Source: Novosphingobium sp. PhB165 (GTDB taxonomy: Bacteria; Pseudomonadota; Alphaproteobacteria; Sphingomonadales; Sphingomonadaceae). Taken from it: 64,000 nucleotides of DNA. Location of the stretch: NCBI RefSeq assembly GCF_004341845.1, contig NZ_SLVB01000005.1, positions 248,001-312,000 of the forward strand, read 5' to 3'. Below are positions 1 through 8,368 of this stretch, one piece after another. Both the position numbers and the translations under genes were made by a program. How positions within the stretch are numbered: the first letter of the stretch is position 1; each line of letters begins with the position of its first letter. A model generated the notes under the pieces. The model did not search any database. It saw only the letters and a program-made list of their open reading frames with translations, and was not told where the DNA came from.

Positions 1-1180
1 CCTTCTGCGCTTGTGCCGCGTCCACTGCCTTCTGGCCCGGGCGCAGTTTGGCCCAGCCGTCGACGATGATACGCTCGCCGGCCCTGAGGCCCGACATGAC
101 GATCCATTCCTTGCCGAGCAGGGTGCCGAGCCGGATCGTCCGCGCCGTCACCGTGCCGTCCTTGCCCATGACCGAGACCTGGGCGTCGTCGCCCCTGAAC
201 TGGATGGCGCGGGCAGGCACGAGAATGCCGCCTTCGAGTGTGCCGAGCTTGAGGCGGCCACGCACGAACTGGCCGGGGAACAGCAGACCCTGCGAATTAT
301 TGACGAAAATGGCGCGCACGGTCTGGCTGCCGGTTTCGGGCGCAACCACCGGGCTGGTGAAGTTGAGGTGACCGACCGGGCCGTATTCCTGCCCGTTTTC
401 CAGCACCAGCTTGACCTCGATCGTTTCGAGCGCGGGCAAGTTCAGCTCGCCGCTGCGCACTTTGGCGAGCAGGTCGAGGATCGAGGCATTTGAGGCGGAG
501 AATACCGCATAGACCGGGCTGGTCTGGTCCACGCGCGTCATCAGCGTGCCCGAAGTGCCGCTGACAAGCGCGCCCTCGGTCACTTCGGCGGCGGAAACCC
601 GGCCCGAGATCGGCGCATCGACCGTGGTGTAGCCCAATTGCAGCTTGGCCCGGTCCAGCGCGGCGCGGGCCTCGGCGACTTGCGCGGAAGCCTGGCGGAG
701 ATCGGACTGTGCCTGATCGTATTCCTGCGCGGAAACGGCGCGTTCGTCGATCAGCGGGCCATAGCGCAGCACGATCGAGCGGGCGTTCTGCTCCGCCGCA
801 ATCGAGCGCTGGAGCGAGGCAGAGGCGGACTTGACCTGCGCCTGGTAATCGCGCGGATCGATTTGAAACAGCGGCGTGCCGGCGTTGACGAAGGCGCCTT
901 CGTCATAGAGGCGGCGCAGCACGATACCGTCGGTCCGCGCGCGCACTTCGGCAGAACGCACGGCTTCGATGCGGCCGGGCAGTTCGACGATATTGGGGAC
1001 GGGCTGAGCCCGGATCACCATCGATTCCACAGCAACCGGGGGCGCTTCGCCCTGCTTTTGTTCGCCACCGCACGCAGTGAGGACGAAGGCACTCAGGAGC
1101 GCAACGTGGCGCAGCCTGCTGATTTTGGAAGACAAATTTTCACCATGAGCTGGTTTCGGGAGGCTCTGAGCGGCGTCCAT
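1..1180 (-). CDS. RND efflux periplasmic adaptor (membrane fusion protein), C-terminus cut by window edge
   Basis: The minus-strand frame is open from the window edge and reads as an HlyD/AcrA-type adaptor, which links an inner-membrane RND pump to an outer-membrane channel. After a short N-terminus there is a hydrophobic segment ending in a lipobox-like LTAC, so it is probably a lipoprotein. Then come the half-lipoyl motif region (GRIEAV, YDEGAFVNAGTPLFQIDP), an alanine-rich helical hairpin, the second lipoyl half (APISGRVS) and the beta-barrel. About 390 residues are visible. The start is uncertain: ATG at 1180, or TTG at 1135, which gives a tighter signal peptide. It diverges from a TetR gene with an inverted repeat between them. 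The pump gene should lie just outside the window. Confidence 0.88.
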   Translation of the reverse strand, partial: MDAAQSLPKPAHGENLSSKISRLRHVALLSAFVLTACGGEQKQGEAPPVAVESMVIRAQPVPNIVELPGRIEAVRSAEVRARTDGIVLRRLYDEGAFVNAGTPLFQIDPRDYQAQVKSASASLQRSIAAEQNARSIVLRYGPLIDERAVSAQEYDQAQSDLRQASAQVAEARAALDRAKLQLGYTTVDAPISGRVSAAEVTEGALVSGTSGTLMTRVDQTSPVYAVFSASNASILDLLAKVRSGELNLPALETIEVKLVLENGQEYGPVGHLNFTSPVVAPETGSQTVRAIFVNNSQGLLFPGQFVRGRLKLGTLEGGILVPARAIQFRGDDAQVSVMGKDGTVTARTIRLGTLLGKEWIVMSGLRAGERIIVDGWAKLRPGQKAVDAAQAQK

Positions 1181-1194
1181 ATCGCAGTTGCGGT

Positions 1195-1217
1195 AAGCGG
1201 ACAAGGGGTGTCCGCTT
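1195..1217. promoter_or_regulatory. Candidate TetR operator between efflux adaptor and regulator
   Basis: A perfect inverted repeat, AAGCGGACA-N5-TGTCCGCTT (arms 1195-1203 and 1209-1217), lies in the 105-base gap between the divergent adaptor and TetR genes. Size, symmetry and position fit a TetR-family operator covering both promoters. That the neighbouring regulator binds it is inference. Confidence 0.6.
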
Positions 1218-1285
1218 GCGTTGCCAAATTGTGACGGCATGGTATGGGACCACCAGGGTGAGAATGGGCGTGGGGACGGAGAATC

Positions 1286-1864
1286 ATGCGCGCCGACGCG
1301 AGAAAACATCGACAGGATCTGATCGAGGCGGCCGCGCTCGTTTTTGCCGCGAAGGGCCCTACCGCGCCTTTGCAGGACGTTCTGGCGGTGGCTGGGTTGG
1401 GCCGAGGCACGCTCTACCGCCACTTCGCGGATCGCGAGGCGCTGATCATGGCGGTTATCGAATTCGAGGTGTTCCGCACTTTGGCCGAAGTGGAGACCCG
1501 CAAGGGTGATCCCGCGCTTTTCGAGGATTTCCTCGAAAGCCAGAGCCGGGCTTTCGCCGTCCACATGCCGGTCTTCATGAACTTCGACGAGGGGCGATTG
1601 GCGGCTTTCGTCGAATCGGTTGGCCCGACGTTCGATCGCATCATTGCCATGGTTCTGGAAACGGCCAAGGCTCTGGATCAGGTCCATTCGGACCTCGGTG
1701 TCGAGGATCTCAAGCTGGCTATCGAGATGCTCAGCATGGCGCGCGGTTCGAAAAGCGTGGTGCCGGAAGACGTCTCCTATGCGCGCGGTGCCGCGCTGCT
1801 GTTCGGAGGCATCCGGCCGCGCCCGACCGGCGAGGCGGCGAAGACCACCCCCAGCATTCAGTAA
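1286..1864 (+). CDS. TetR/AcrR family transcriptional regulator
   Basis: This 192-residue protein has the TetR layout. An N-terminal helix-turn-helix (about residues 8-50) contains AAALVFAAKG and the recognition segment LGRGTLYRHFADREAL, followed by an all-helical ligand-binding domain. It is divergent from the RND adaptor and probably represses that pump until a ligand binds; the palindrome at 1195-1217 is the likely operator. The ligand cannot be read from sequence. The start ATG precedes the conserved HTH by the usual short distance. Confidence 0.88.
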   Translation: MRADARKHRQDLIEAAALVFAAKGPTAPLQDVLAVAGLGRGTLYRHFADREALIMAVIEFEVFRTLAEVETRKGDPALFEDFLESQSRAFAVHMPVFMNFDEGRLAAFVESVGPTFDRIIAMVLETAKALDQVHSDLGVEDLKLAIEMLSMARGSKSVVPEDVSYARGAALLFGGIRPRPTGEAAKTTPSIQ

Positions 1865-2121
1865 GGCGGCGTGCAACAGTCGCATGCCGGTCCGGGACCG
1901 GGGCACTAACCGGGCTCGTCTCCGGCTCCGGGAAATCGGATGGCGGACAGTTTGTCCAGTCGAGCCTTGGGCTGCATATTGTTCTCCCGGTCGCACGTCC
2001 GTGAGGAGGCCGCCATCGGGGGGATGGGCGGTGTTATGCAGGATACATGGCAAGGCTCGGCATGCAAAGGCCGGAAAGCAAGGGCTTTTGCAGCGCGCCG
2101 CGAAGTCCTAGAGGGGCGGGT

Positions 2122-3111
2122 ATGAACCGCCTTCTCGCCCGCCTGAACATCGATCCCTATCTCTTGCTGCTGGTCTCGACCGTGGGGCTTGCCTCGGTGC
2201 TTCCGGCGCGCGGCATGTGGGCGGGGATCGCGGGCGGCGCGGCGGATGCAGGCATCGCGCTGCTGTTCTTCCTCCACGGCGCCAAGCTGTCGCGGCAGGC
2301 GATCCTCGACGGCGCGCGGGCGTGGAAGCTGCACCTGACCGTGGCCAGCCTGACTTTCGGGATCTTCCCGTTGATCGGGCTGGGCGTCAGCGCGATACCG
2401 GGGCTGGAGCCGTCGCTGGCGATGGGCGTGCTCTATCTGACGCTGCTGCCCTCGACGGTGCAGTCATCGATTGCCTTCACCGCGATTGCCGGAGGCAATG
2501 TGGCGGCGGCGGTGTGCAGTGCTTCGTTCTCCAACCTTGCGGGGATTTTCGTGACCCCGGTGCTGACGGCAGTGTTCATCACCGGCAAGACGCAGGGCTT
2601 CTCGACCGATCCGATCATCGCCATCGCCGTCCAACTGCTGCTGCCGTTCGTCGCCGGGCATCTGCTGCGGCCGTGGATCGGCGGCTTCGTGCAGAAGCAC
2701 AAGAAGCTGGTGGGCTACACCGATCGCGGTTCGATCCTGCTGGTGGTCTACACGGCGTTCGGTGCGGCCGTGCTCGAAGGGCTGTGGCAGAAGGTGACTC
2801 TGGCCGAACTCGGGCTGATTGCGGCGCTGTCGCTGGGGATTCTGGCGGTTGTGATGGTGGTGGGCAATGTGCTCGGGCGGGTGCTGGGCTTCAACCACGC
2901 GGACCGGATCGTGATCCTGTTCTGCGGTTCGAAGAAGAGTTTGGCGACCGGCGTGCCGCTGGCAGGGGTACTGTTTCCGCCTGCTCAGGTGGGGGCAATC
3001 ATCCTGCCGCTGATGTTCTTCCATCAGATCCAGTTGATGGTCTGTGCGGTGCTGGCGCGGCGGATGGCGGCGCAGGCTGAGGCTGAGGGGGATCCGGTGG
3101 CGGCTGAGTAG
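2122..3111 (+). CDS. Bile acid:sodium symporter family transporter (SBF-like)
   Basis: A 329-residue polytopic membrane protein with about ten hydrophobic segments, of the SBF-like/YfeH family. It contains the conserved GxxxSxxxxAFTAIAGGNVAAAVCSASFSN region and a late CGSKKSLATGVPLA motif. These carriers share a fold with bile-acid/sodium symporters, but the substrate is usually unknown. An upstream in-frame ATG at 2047 exists, but 2122 is preferred because GAGGGGCGGG lies just before it and the transmembrane segment starts soon after. There is no close operon partner. Confidence 0.85.
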   Translation: MNRLLARLNIDPYLLLLVSTVGLASVLPARGMWAGIAGGAADAGIALLFFLHGAKLSRQAILDGARAWKLHLTVASLTFGIFPLIGLGVSAIPGLEPSLAMGVLYLTLLPSTVQSSIAFTAIAGGNVAAAVCSASFSNLAGIFVTPVLTAVFITGKTQGFSTDPIIAIAVQLLLPFVAGHLLRPWIGGFVQKHKKLVGYTDRGSILLVVYTAFGAAVLEGLWQKVTLAELGLIAALSLGILAVVMVVGNVLGRVLGFNHADRIVILFCGSKKSLATGVPLAGVLFPPAQVGAIILPLMFFHQIQLMVCAVLARRMAAQAEAEGDPVAAE

Positions 3112-3140
3112 GTTGGCCTCCACTCCCGTCCATTCCACTC

Positions 3141-3216
3141 CGCTCATCCTGAGCCTGTCGAAGGATGGAGGCCTTGCGCCACGCTCGCAGGGGCTTCGAC
3201 AAGCTCAGCCTGAGCG
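3141..3216. repeat. Palindromic intergenic repeat (GAGCCTGTCGAAG family), copy 1
   Basis: Two imperfect inverted arms, 3141-3163 (with GAGCCTGTCGAAG) and 3194-3216 (with CTTCGACAAGCTCAG), can fold into a long hairpin between two transporter genes. A second copy lies at 63248-63313. This looks like a REP-type dispersed element. Confidence 0.75.
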
Positions 3217-3363
3217 GGATGGGATAGGGGTGAGGTGAGGTCAGGTGAGTAGCCCGCCAGCGCACCGCAAAAGAACGCCCCGGCAACAAAGACTTGCCCG
3301 CCGACCGCTAAATGCGCAGACAGGAGTCCAGAAACGAATCCCTCCAATTCGAGGCAGGCGTCC

Positions 3364-4677
3364 ATGGCCCTGAAGGATTTCGCTCCGACCAGCACTGACC
3401 CTGAAGCCGATCCGGGAGCTGAACTCACCAGTTCCGGCCATATCAATGCTCCGGGACTTCAGGTTTTCGTCTTCGCGCTGTTCTTCATATTCGGCGGCGT
3501 AACCGCGCTTAACGGCGTGCTGATGCCGAAGCTCAAGGCGATCTTCGTACTCGACTATACCGAGGCGATGCTCGTCAATACCGCCTTCTTTGCAGCCTAT
3601 GCCGTGTTGAGCGTGCCCGGTGCCGGACTGGTCAAACGCATCGGCTACATGCGCGGCGCAGCGCTGGGGCTGTTGGCGATGCTGGCCGGGTGCCTGCTTT
3701 TCGTACCTGCCGCCACCGGAGCGACTTTCGCGCTCTTCCTCCTCGCGCTGTTCGTGCTGGCGAGCGGAGTTACCCTGATTCAGGTCGTCGCTAATCCGCT
3801 GATCTCGCTCCTGGGGCCATCGCGCACGGCATCGTCGCGGCTGAATTTCGCGCAAGGATTCAATGCCCTCGGCGCCACGGTCTTCCCGCATTTCGGCGCG
3901 GTGCTGATGCTGGGCGGCCTGGCTTCCGTGAACGAGACCGCGCTTTCGGGCGCGGAACTGGAGGCCTATCGCTCGGCCGCGACGCAGGCCATCGCCCACG
4001 GCTACCTGATGGTGGCCGCCGCCCTTGCGGTCATCACCGCAGCCGTATGGTTCAACCGCAACCGCATCCCGGGTGAGAAGCGTGAGGGCGGGCCGATTTT
4101 CCGGAGCTTCAACCTCCTGCTGCGCCCGCGTTTCGCTTTCGGCGCAATCTGCATCTTCCTCTACGTCGGCGTCGAGAACGCCATTGCCTCGCTGGTGGTG
4201 AGCTGGATGGGGCAGTCGCAGGTACTTTCGCTCGATCCGCAGACGGCCGGCACGCTGCTACCCTGGTACTGGGGCGGGGCGCTGATCGGGCGCTTCGTGG
4301 GTTCATGGGCGCTGCGCTTCGTCAGTGCCGGCAAGGCGCTGGCGACCGTCGCGATCGGCGCCGTGGTGCTGCTCGCGATCGCGGTGGGTTCCACCGGCAC
4401 CGTTGCGGGCGTGGCGTTCCTTGCCACGGGCCTGACGAACGCGATTATGTTCCCAACGATCTTCAGCCTTGCCTGCGAAGGGTTGGGAGAGCGCACGCCG
4501 GAGGGCTCCGGCGTGATCTGCACGATGGTGGTGGGCGGCGCGGTGATCCCGCCGCTGACCGGGCTCCTTGCCGACAGCAGCGGCAGCCTCTCGCTTGCTC
4601 TGGCCCTGCCGGCGCTGTGCTATGCGGTGATTGCGCTGTTCGGCTGGAGTGCGCGCCGCTCGCTTGAGGTCGAGTAA
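3364..4677 (+). CDS. Sugar MFS transporter, FucP/GlcP type
   Basis: A 437-residue major facilitator with 12 predicted membrane segments. Family hallmarks are FFIFGGVTALNGVLMPKLK near the N-terminus, QVVANPLISLLGP followed by SSRLNFAQGFNALGAT, and a late NAIMFPTIFSLA. These match the fucose/glucose-galactose proton symporter family, so import of a hexose or related sugar is likely. A GAGGCAGG ribosome-binding site lies about 8 bases before the ATG. The gene stands alone and no catabolic gene is adjacent, so the substrate is unresolved. Confidence 0.88.
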   Translation: MALKDFAPTSTDPEADPGAELTSSGHINAPGLQVFVFALFFIFGGVTALNGVLMPKLKAIFVLDYTEAMLVNTAFFAAYAVLSVPGAGLVKRIGYMRGAALGLLAMLAGCLLFVPAATGATFALFLLALFVLASGVTLIQVVANPLISLLGPSRTASSRLNFAQGFNALGATVFPHFGAVLMLGGLASVNETALSGAELEAYRSAATQAIAHGYLMVAAALAVITAAVWFNRNRIPGEKREGGPIFRSFNLLLRPRFAFGAICIFLYVGVENAIASLVVSWMGQSQVLSLDPQTAGTLLPWYWGGALIGRFVGSWALRFVSAGKALATVAIGAVVLLAIAVGSTGTVAGVAFLATGLTNAIMFPTIFSLACEGLGERTPEGSGVICTMVVGGAVIPPLTGLLADSSGSLSLALALPALCYAVIALFGWSARRSLEVE

Positions 4678-4763
4678 CGATCGTCTAAAAGTTTATTTCA
4701 ATATCAAATTGTTGTCTGAATTTCCCGAAGAGATGGTTGGCAATACTCGGGTCTGTCCGACGA

Positions 4764-4777
4764 TTAACACTTGTTAA
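4764..4777. promoter_or_regulatory. Palindrome TTAACA-CT-TGTTAA upstream of PilZ gene
   Basis: A perfect 6-base inverted repeat sits 26 bases before the PilZ start. It also reads as TTAA-N6-TTAA, close to the CtrA consensus TTAA-N7-TTAA of alphaproteobacteria. CtrA control is only a hypothesis because the spacing is one base short. Confidence 0.35.
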
Positions 4778-4802
4778 ACTGTGGGCATGTTAGCTTTCCG
4801 AC

Positions 4803-5123
4803 ATGTCTTCCTCGGATCTCCCTCGGCAGGCGTATCGTCGGGCCATTTCGCTGACAGCACAGTGTCGGACGCAGAACGGGCTGCGCGATCAGGGTGAGAT
4901 TTCCGACATTTCCGCTCAAGGGTGCTGCGTGCGCGTACGCGGGCTGCTGTTTCGCGTGGGTACCCGCGTGGTGATCCGCCCGCAGGGGCTTGAAGGCCTG
5001 ACCGGCATAGTGCGTTGGGCAGATCGCGATTTTGCCGGAATCGAGTTCGACCGCGCCATCTATCAGCCGGTCGTCGATCATCTGTTGCGCCAGCACGGAC
5101 TTGCCACGGTCGAGTGGCTTTAG
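4803..5123 (+). CDS. PilZ domain protein (c-di-GMP receptor)
   Basis: A 106-residue protein made of a single PilZ domain. An arginine pair (YRRAI) near residue 12 and the ISDISAQGCCV strand correspond to the RxxxR and D/NxSxxG elements that bind cyclic di-GMP. The rest is beta-barrel and a short C-terminal helix. It lacks an output domain, so it probably acts by binding a partner protein in motility, adhesion or envelope control. The window also encodes a diguanylate cyclase (40555-41829). The start has no strong ribosome-binding site. Confidence 0.85.
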   Translation: MSSSDLPRQAYRRAISLTAQCRTQNGLRDQGEISDISAQGCCVRVRGLLFRVGTRVVIRPQGLEGLTGIVRWADRDFAGIEFDRAIYQPVVDHLLRQHGLATVEWL

Positions 5124-5292
5124 GACGTAGACTCCGTCCGGGCGACATCACCTTCCCAGTACACGGCGCTTCGCTGCGGCGGTATTTGCCGCACCGCTGG
5201 TGAACACGCTCGCCACGCGGCGGTGAGCGCCTAGGCTCCCCTCTTCCAAAGGCAAGCAGCCCGGCAAGAGGCCGGCGAGTCGGGAGAGAGTA

Positions 5293-6561
5293 ATGGCACT
5301 GGATGCCGACAACGCCGGGGGCATGCTCGCGGACGCATCCCCCAACCATCCGCTGGCAAAGCGCATGGGTGTGATTGCGGGACTATCGCATAACTTCGTG
5401 ATCGGCACGATCATGGGTGCCTTCAGCATCATGCTGGCGCCCGCCGAGCAGCGCCTCGGCATCAGCGCGGAGGCGGCAGCTGCCGGCATTCCGCTGGTGC
5501 TGGTCGGTTCTTCGATTCTGGCGCCGTTCGTCGGGGTGTTGATCGCCAAGGTTTCGCTTCGGCTGATCATGCTGATCGGTGCGCTGCTGGCAGCCTGCGG
5601 CTTCGCGCTGCTGGGGCTGACGCATAGTTATGTGCTCTATCTCGTGGCTTACGGGCTGTTGCTGGGCCCGGCGATGAGCCTTGCCGGCTCGATCGCTCCG
5701 GCAACGCTAGTGACGCGCTGGTTCGGCCGCAACCGGGGCTTGGCGCTTGGCCTTGTGCACTTGCCGGTGGTGATCGCGATCACCCCCTGGCTGGCGGAGC
5801 GCGGGCTGCGGGTCTTCGACGCGCAAACGATCTACTTTGCGATCGCCGCTGCCATCGCGCTGGTGCTGGTTCCTGCCAGTCTCTTCGCGATCGACCATCC
5901 TCCGGGCGGCGAGACGGTCGCCCCGGTGGCGGCCGGCAAGCGGACGTCGGATGGCTCGCTCAGCGTTGGCCAGTTGCTCGGCCGCCCGCGTTTCTGGGCG
6001 ATGTGCCTCGCGGCCATCGCCAGCATGGCCAGCTCGGTCATGCTTGGCTCGCTGCTGGTGCCGATGGGTCAGTCCTGGGGCTTCACCCGCGCCGAATCGG
6101 CGCTGCTTCAGTCGCTGATGTCGCTTGTGGGGATCGCCGGTTCGATCCTGTTCGGCTGGATCGCGGACCGGCTCGGTGGCGGCCGTTCGCTGGCGCTGAT
6201 CGGCTTCGACTGTGCGCTGCTGTGGGGTCTGCTGCTGCTGCACCCGCCCTTCGCGGTTACGGCCATCGTGATCGGCCTGATCGGCCTGCACGGGGCAGGG
6301 GCGATCCCGACGCTTGGGCGCGGCCTTTCGGATGCCTTCGGGCAGGCGAGCTACAGCCGTGGTTTCGGACTCAACACGCTGATCGGCTTGCCGTTCATCG
6401 CATTCTCGGTGATCGGCTCGGCCAAGGTCTTCACGGCGAGCGGCAGCTACGACGGCGCGATCATGGCGATGGCCGGCTTCTTCGCGGTGGCCATGGTGCT
6501 GGGTCTTTATGCCGCCGGGGGGCGTATCGCCCGCCCGGCAGTGGAAGTCGCGCCGGCCTGA
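5293..6561 (+). CDS. MFS transporter
   Basis: A 422-residue major facilitator with 12 membrane segments, organised like the oxalate/formate and monocarboxylate-type carriers. It has LAPFVGVLIAKVSLR after TM2, WFGRNRGLALGLVHLPV in the first half, and FGWIADRLGGGRSLA between later helices. A GGGAGAGAG ribosome-binding site precedes the ATG. The substrate is unknown. It stands between the PilZ gene and a convergent Nudix gene only 10 bases from its stop. Confidence 0.85.
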   Translation: MALDADNAGGMLADASPNHPLAKRMGVIAGLSHNFVIGTIMGAFSIMLAPAEQRLGISAEAAAAGIPLVLVGSSILAPFVGVLIAKVSLRLIMLIGALLAACGFALLGLTHSYVLYLVAYGLLLGPAMSLAGSIAPATLVTRWFGRNRGLALGLVHLPVVIAITPWLAERGLRVFDAQTIYFAIAAAIALVLVPASLFAIDHPPGGETVAPVAAGKRTSDGSLSVGQLLGRPRFWAMCLAAIASMASSVMLGSLLVPMGQSWGFTRAESALLQSLMSLVGIAGSILFGWIADRLGGGRSLALIGFDCALLWGLLLLHPPFAVTAIVIGLIGLHGAGAIPTLGRGLSDAFGQASYSRGFGLNTLIGLPFIAFSVIGSAKVFTASGSYDGAIMAMAGFFAVAMVLGLYAAGGRIARPAVEVAPA

Positions 6562-6571
6562 CGGCGCGCGC

Positions 6572-7363
6572 TCAACCGCGTTGTGCGGTCGCTCTCGGCT
6601 GCCCGTCCACCGGGTAGCCGCGGTCGGCCGGGATCGTCAGCCACTCGGCCCCGTCACGGATCTCGATCCGGGGATGAATGCGGCGGACCGGGTGGCTCGC
6701 GATATCGCTGAGGGCCTCGGCGTGGCAGGCGAAGCCGGCCAGGCGTTCGAGATTGCGGCGGGTCGGGAAGATCACGGAGATTTCGCCCCGGTCGGCCATG
6801 GCGAGCGCTTCGGCTGCGCTGGCCCAGAACAGGCGGGTGTTCTCGGTGGCGTCCACCTGCACATCGACCGCGCCGGTGCCAAGGTCGATCACGAAGAAGC
6901 GGGTGTCGAAAGCGCCTTCCCATGGCGGGCACCAATGCGCGAAGAAGGCGAGCCGCTCGGGCGCGAGCTGCCATCCGAAATGATCGAGCACGGGCGCCAG
7001 TCTCCCGTCTTCAAGCAGCATGCGCCGTGCCTCGGCCGCTTCTGCAGCGGTGACGGGTGCATGTGTGGCCACCATCAACCCCGTTTCTTCCAAGGTCTCG
7101 CGAATGGCGGCGATGCGTCCGGCGGCGATCTCGATGGGTTCGTCGGGCAGAATGGCGCGGGCCAGTTCGCGGTCAGCGTCGTCGACCCGGCCGCCGGGGA
7201 ACACCGCCGCGCCGCCGGCGAAGCGCATTTCCTTGGCGCGCTGGACCATCAGGAGTTCGGGCGGTCCTTCAGCCGAAGTTCGAAAGATGACGAGCGTGGA
7301 GGCGGGTATCACTTTCGGGCCGTCTGGCGGCATCGGTTGATCGCTGGGCGGTGATGTATCCAT
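6572..7363 (-). CDS. Nudix hydrolase, NUDT19-like
   Basis: A 263-residue Nudix protein. MRFAGGAAVFPGGRVDD is followed by an insertion and then AIRETLEETGLM, which carries the REx2EExG catalytic helix. The interrupted Nudix box and overall length resemble the NUDT19/RP2p-like (CoA pyrophosphatase) group, although the specific nucleoside-diphosphate substrate cannot be assigned. Start ATG 7363 is preferred over an upstream in-frame start at 7468, because the conserved core begins soon after it. A 22-base CG-rich palindrome lies immediately upstream (7371-7392). It converges with the MFS gene. Confidence 0.82.
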   Translation of the reverse strand: MDTSPPSDQPMPPDGPKVIPASTLVIFRTSAEGPPELLMVQRAKEMRFAGGAAVFPGGRVDDADRELARAILPDEPIEIAAGRIAAIRETLEETGLMVATHAPVTAAEAAEARRMLLEDGRLAPVLDHFGWQLAPERLAFFAHWCPPWEGAFDTRFFVIDLGTGAVDVQVDATENTRLFWASAAEALAMADRGEISVIFPTRRNLERLAGFACHAEALSDIASHPVRRIHPRIEIRDGAEWLTIPADRGYPVDGQPRATAQRG

Positions 7364-7370
7364 GGCCGCA

Positions 7371-7392
7371 GCCTCGCGCGCGCGCGCGAGGC
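7371..7392. repeat. Perfect 22-bp CG-alternating palindrome upstream of the Nudix gene
   Basis: GCCT followed by alternating CG pairs and AGGC forms a 22-base perfect palindrome ending eight bases before the Nudix start codon. It could form a cruciform, Z-DNA or an mRNA hairpin near the ribosome-binding site; its role is unknown. Confidence 0.5.
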
Positions 7393-7542
7393 TGGCAAGC
7401 CGAATTGTCCGCCGGGGTCGGCAGGGCGGCAATTCGTCGCCACGGCGGCAACCATATCCGGCAACCATTGTCGGTGATTTTTACAACAGCAGATCCGCCG
7501 AGGATGGGGAGAAGTATGAAAATGGCTGAATTTGGCCGATTT

Positions 7543-7631
7543 TTGAACTTGGCACGCCTTGTGCTTATATACTTTCGTACCCCCGAGTAGTCTCGACTGA
7601 GACGGGGCCGAAAGTCTCCCGGCCCCGTCTC
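7543..7631 (+). ncRNA. Candidate small RNA or leader with two mutually exclusive hairpins
   Basis: A promoter-like TTGAAC-N16-TTATAT (7543-7570) is followed by two overlapping stems. Hairpin A is GTCTC-GACT-GAGAC (7590-7603). Hairpin B is GAGACGGGGCCG pairing with CGGCCCCGTCTC (7599-7610 with 7620-7631). They share GAGAC, so only one can form, as in attenuators. No plus-strand gene follows; the next genes run on the opposite strand. The transcript end is unknown and there is no U-tract after hairpin B. An sRNA is the simplest reading, at low confidence. Confidence 0.35.
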
Positions 7632-7702
7632 CCCGAGCCTCTCCCCTCCTGAAATCGCTGAAACCGGGCCTCTGGCGGGGCGTCGTCCTGCCGCGTGCAT
7701 AC

Positions 7703-7733
7703 AAAAACGCCCGGAAGTTTCCTCCCGGGCGTT
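7703..7733 (-). terminator. Rho-independent terminator of the grxD operon
   Basis: On the minus strand, AACGCCCGG and its complement (7706-7714 with 7725-7733) form a stem followed by a run of T, about 30 bases after the grxD stop codon. Confidence 0.8.
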
Positions 7734-7763
7734 CGTGAATGCGATACTGGCTTGTGGCGGGGA

Positions 7764-8093
7764 TCAACCCTGCGTGGCAAGCCCGGCGTCGATGAAGAGC
7801 TGATGCAGTTCGCCAGCTTCGTACATCTCCATCATGATGTCGCTGCCGCCGACGAATTCGCCCTTCACGTAAAGCTGGGGGATCGTCGGCCAATCCGAGA
7901 AGGCCTTGATGCCCTGGCGGATTTCCATGTCCTGCAACACGTCGACGCTCTCATACGTGGCGCCGAGGTGATCGAGGATCGCGATCGCGCGGCTGGAGAA
8001 GCCGCACTGCGGGAACAGCGGGGTGCCCTTCATGAAAAGGACGATGTCGTTATTGTTTACAATCTCGCCGATGCGGGCGTTGACGTCGGACAT
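7764..8093 (-). CDS. grxD: Monothiol glutaredoxin, Grx4 family
   Basis: A 109-residue single-domain Grx4-type protein with the CGFS active site in LFPQCGFSSRAIAIL. It also has the WPTIPQLYVKGEFVGGSDI segment that binds glutathione. Such proteins coordinate a [2Fe-2S] cluster, often shared with BolA, and work in cytosolic Fe-S delivery and iron sensing. It is the last gene of a minus-strand group after bolA (29-base gap) and the ATPase zeta gene, and a terminator follows. The BolA neighbour fits the known Grx4-BolA heterocomplex. Confidence 0.95.
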   Translation of the reverse strand: MSDVNARIGEIVNNNDIVLFMKGTPLFPQCGFSSRAIAILDHLGATYESVDVLQDMEIRQGIKAFSDWPTIPQLYVKGEFVGGSDIMMEMYEAGELHQLFIDAGLATQG

Positions 8094-8122
8094 TGTTCGA
8101 AACCTTCAGAAACGTACCGACG

Positions 8123-8356
8123 TCAGTTGGGAACGGCGGTGGTAAGTTGCAAGGCATGGAGCACGCCGCCCATGCGGCCGCCCAGTGCTTCGTAGACCAT
8201 CTTGTGCTGGGCTACACGCGGTTTGCCGACGAAAGCGGCGCTGGTTACGCGCGCGGCGTAGTGATCGCCGTCGCCGGCGAGATCGGTGATTTCGACCTGA
8301 GCGTCGGGCAGGGCCTCACGGATGAGCGCCTCGATCTCGGTTGCGGACATGGCCAT
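8123..8356 (-). CDS. BolA family protein
   Basis: A 77-residue BolA/IbaG-type protein. The KH-like fold is visible as an N-terminal helix (IEALIREALPDAQVEI), the DGDHYAARVTSAAFVG strand and VAQHKMVYEALGGRMGGVLHAL, which holds the conserved HKMVY histidine that ligates a shared Fe-S cluster. It sits directly upstream of grxD and probably forms a [2Fe-2S] complex with it. It starts 12 bases after the zeta gene stop, so the three genes are likely one transcript. Confidence 0.92.
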   Translation of the reverse strand: MAMSATEIEALIREALPDAQVEITDLAGDGDHYAARVTSAAFVGKPRVAQHKMVYEALGGRMGGVLHALQLTTAVPN

Positions 8357-8368
8357 GGCGAGGTTCCT

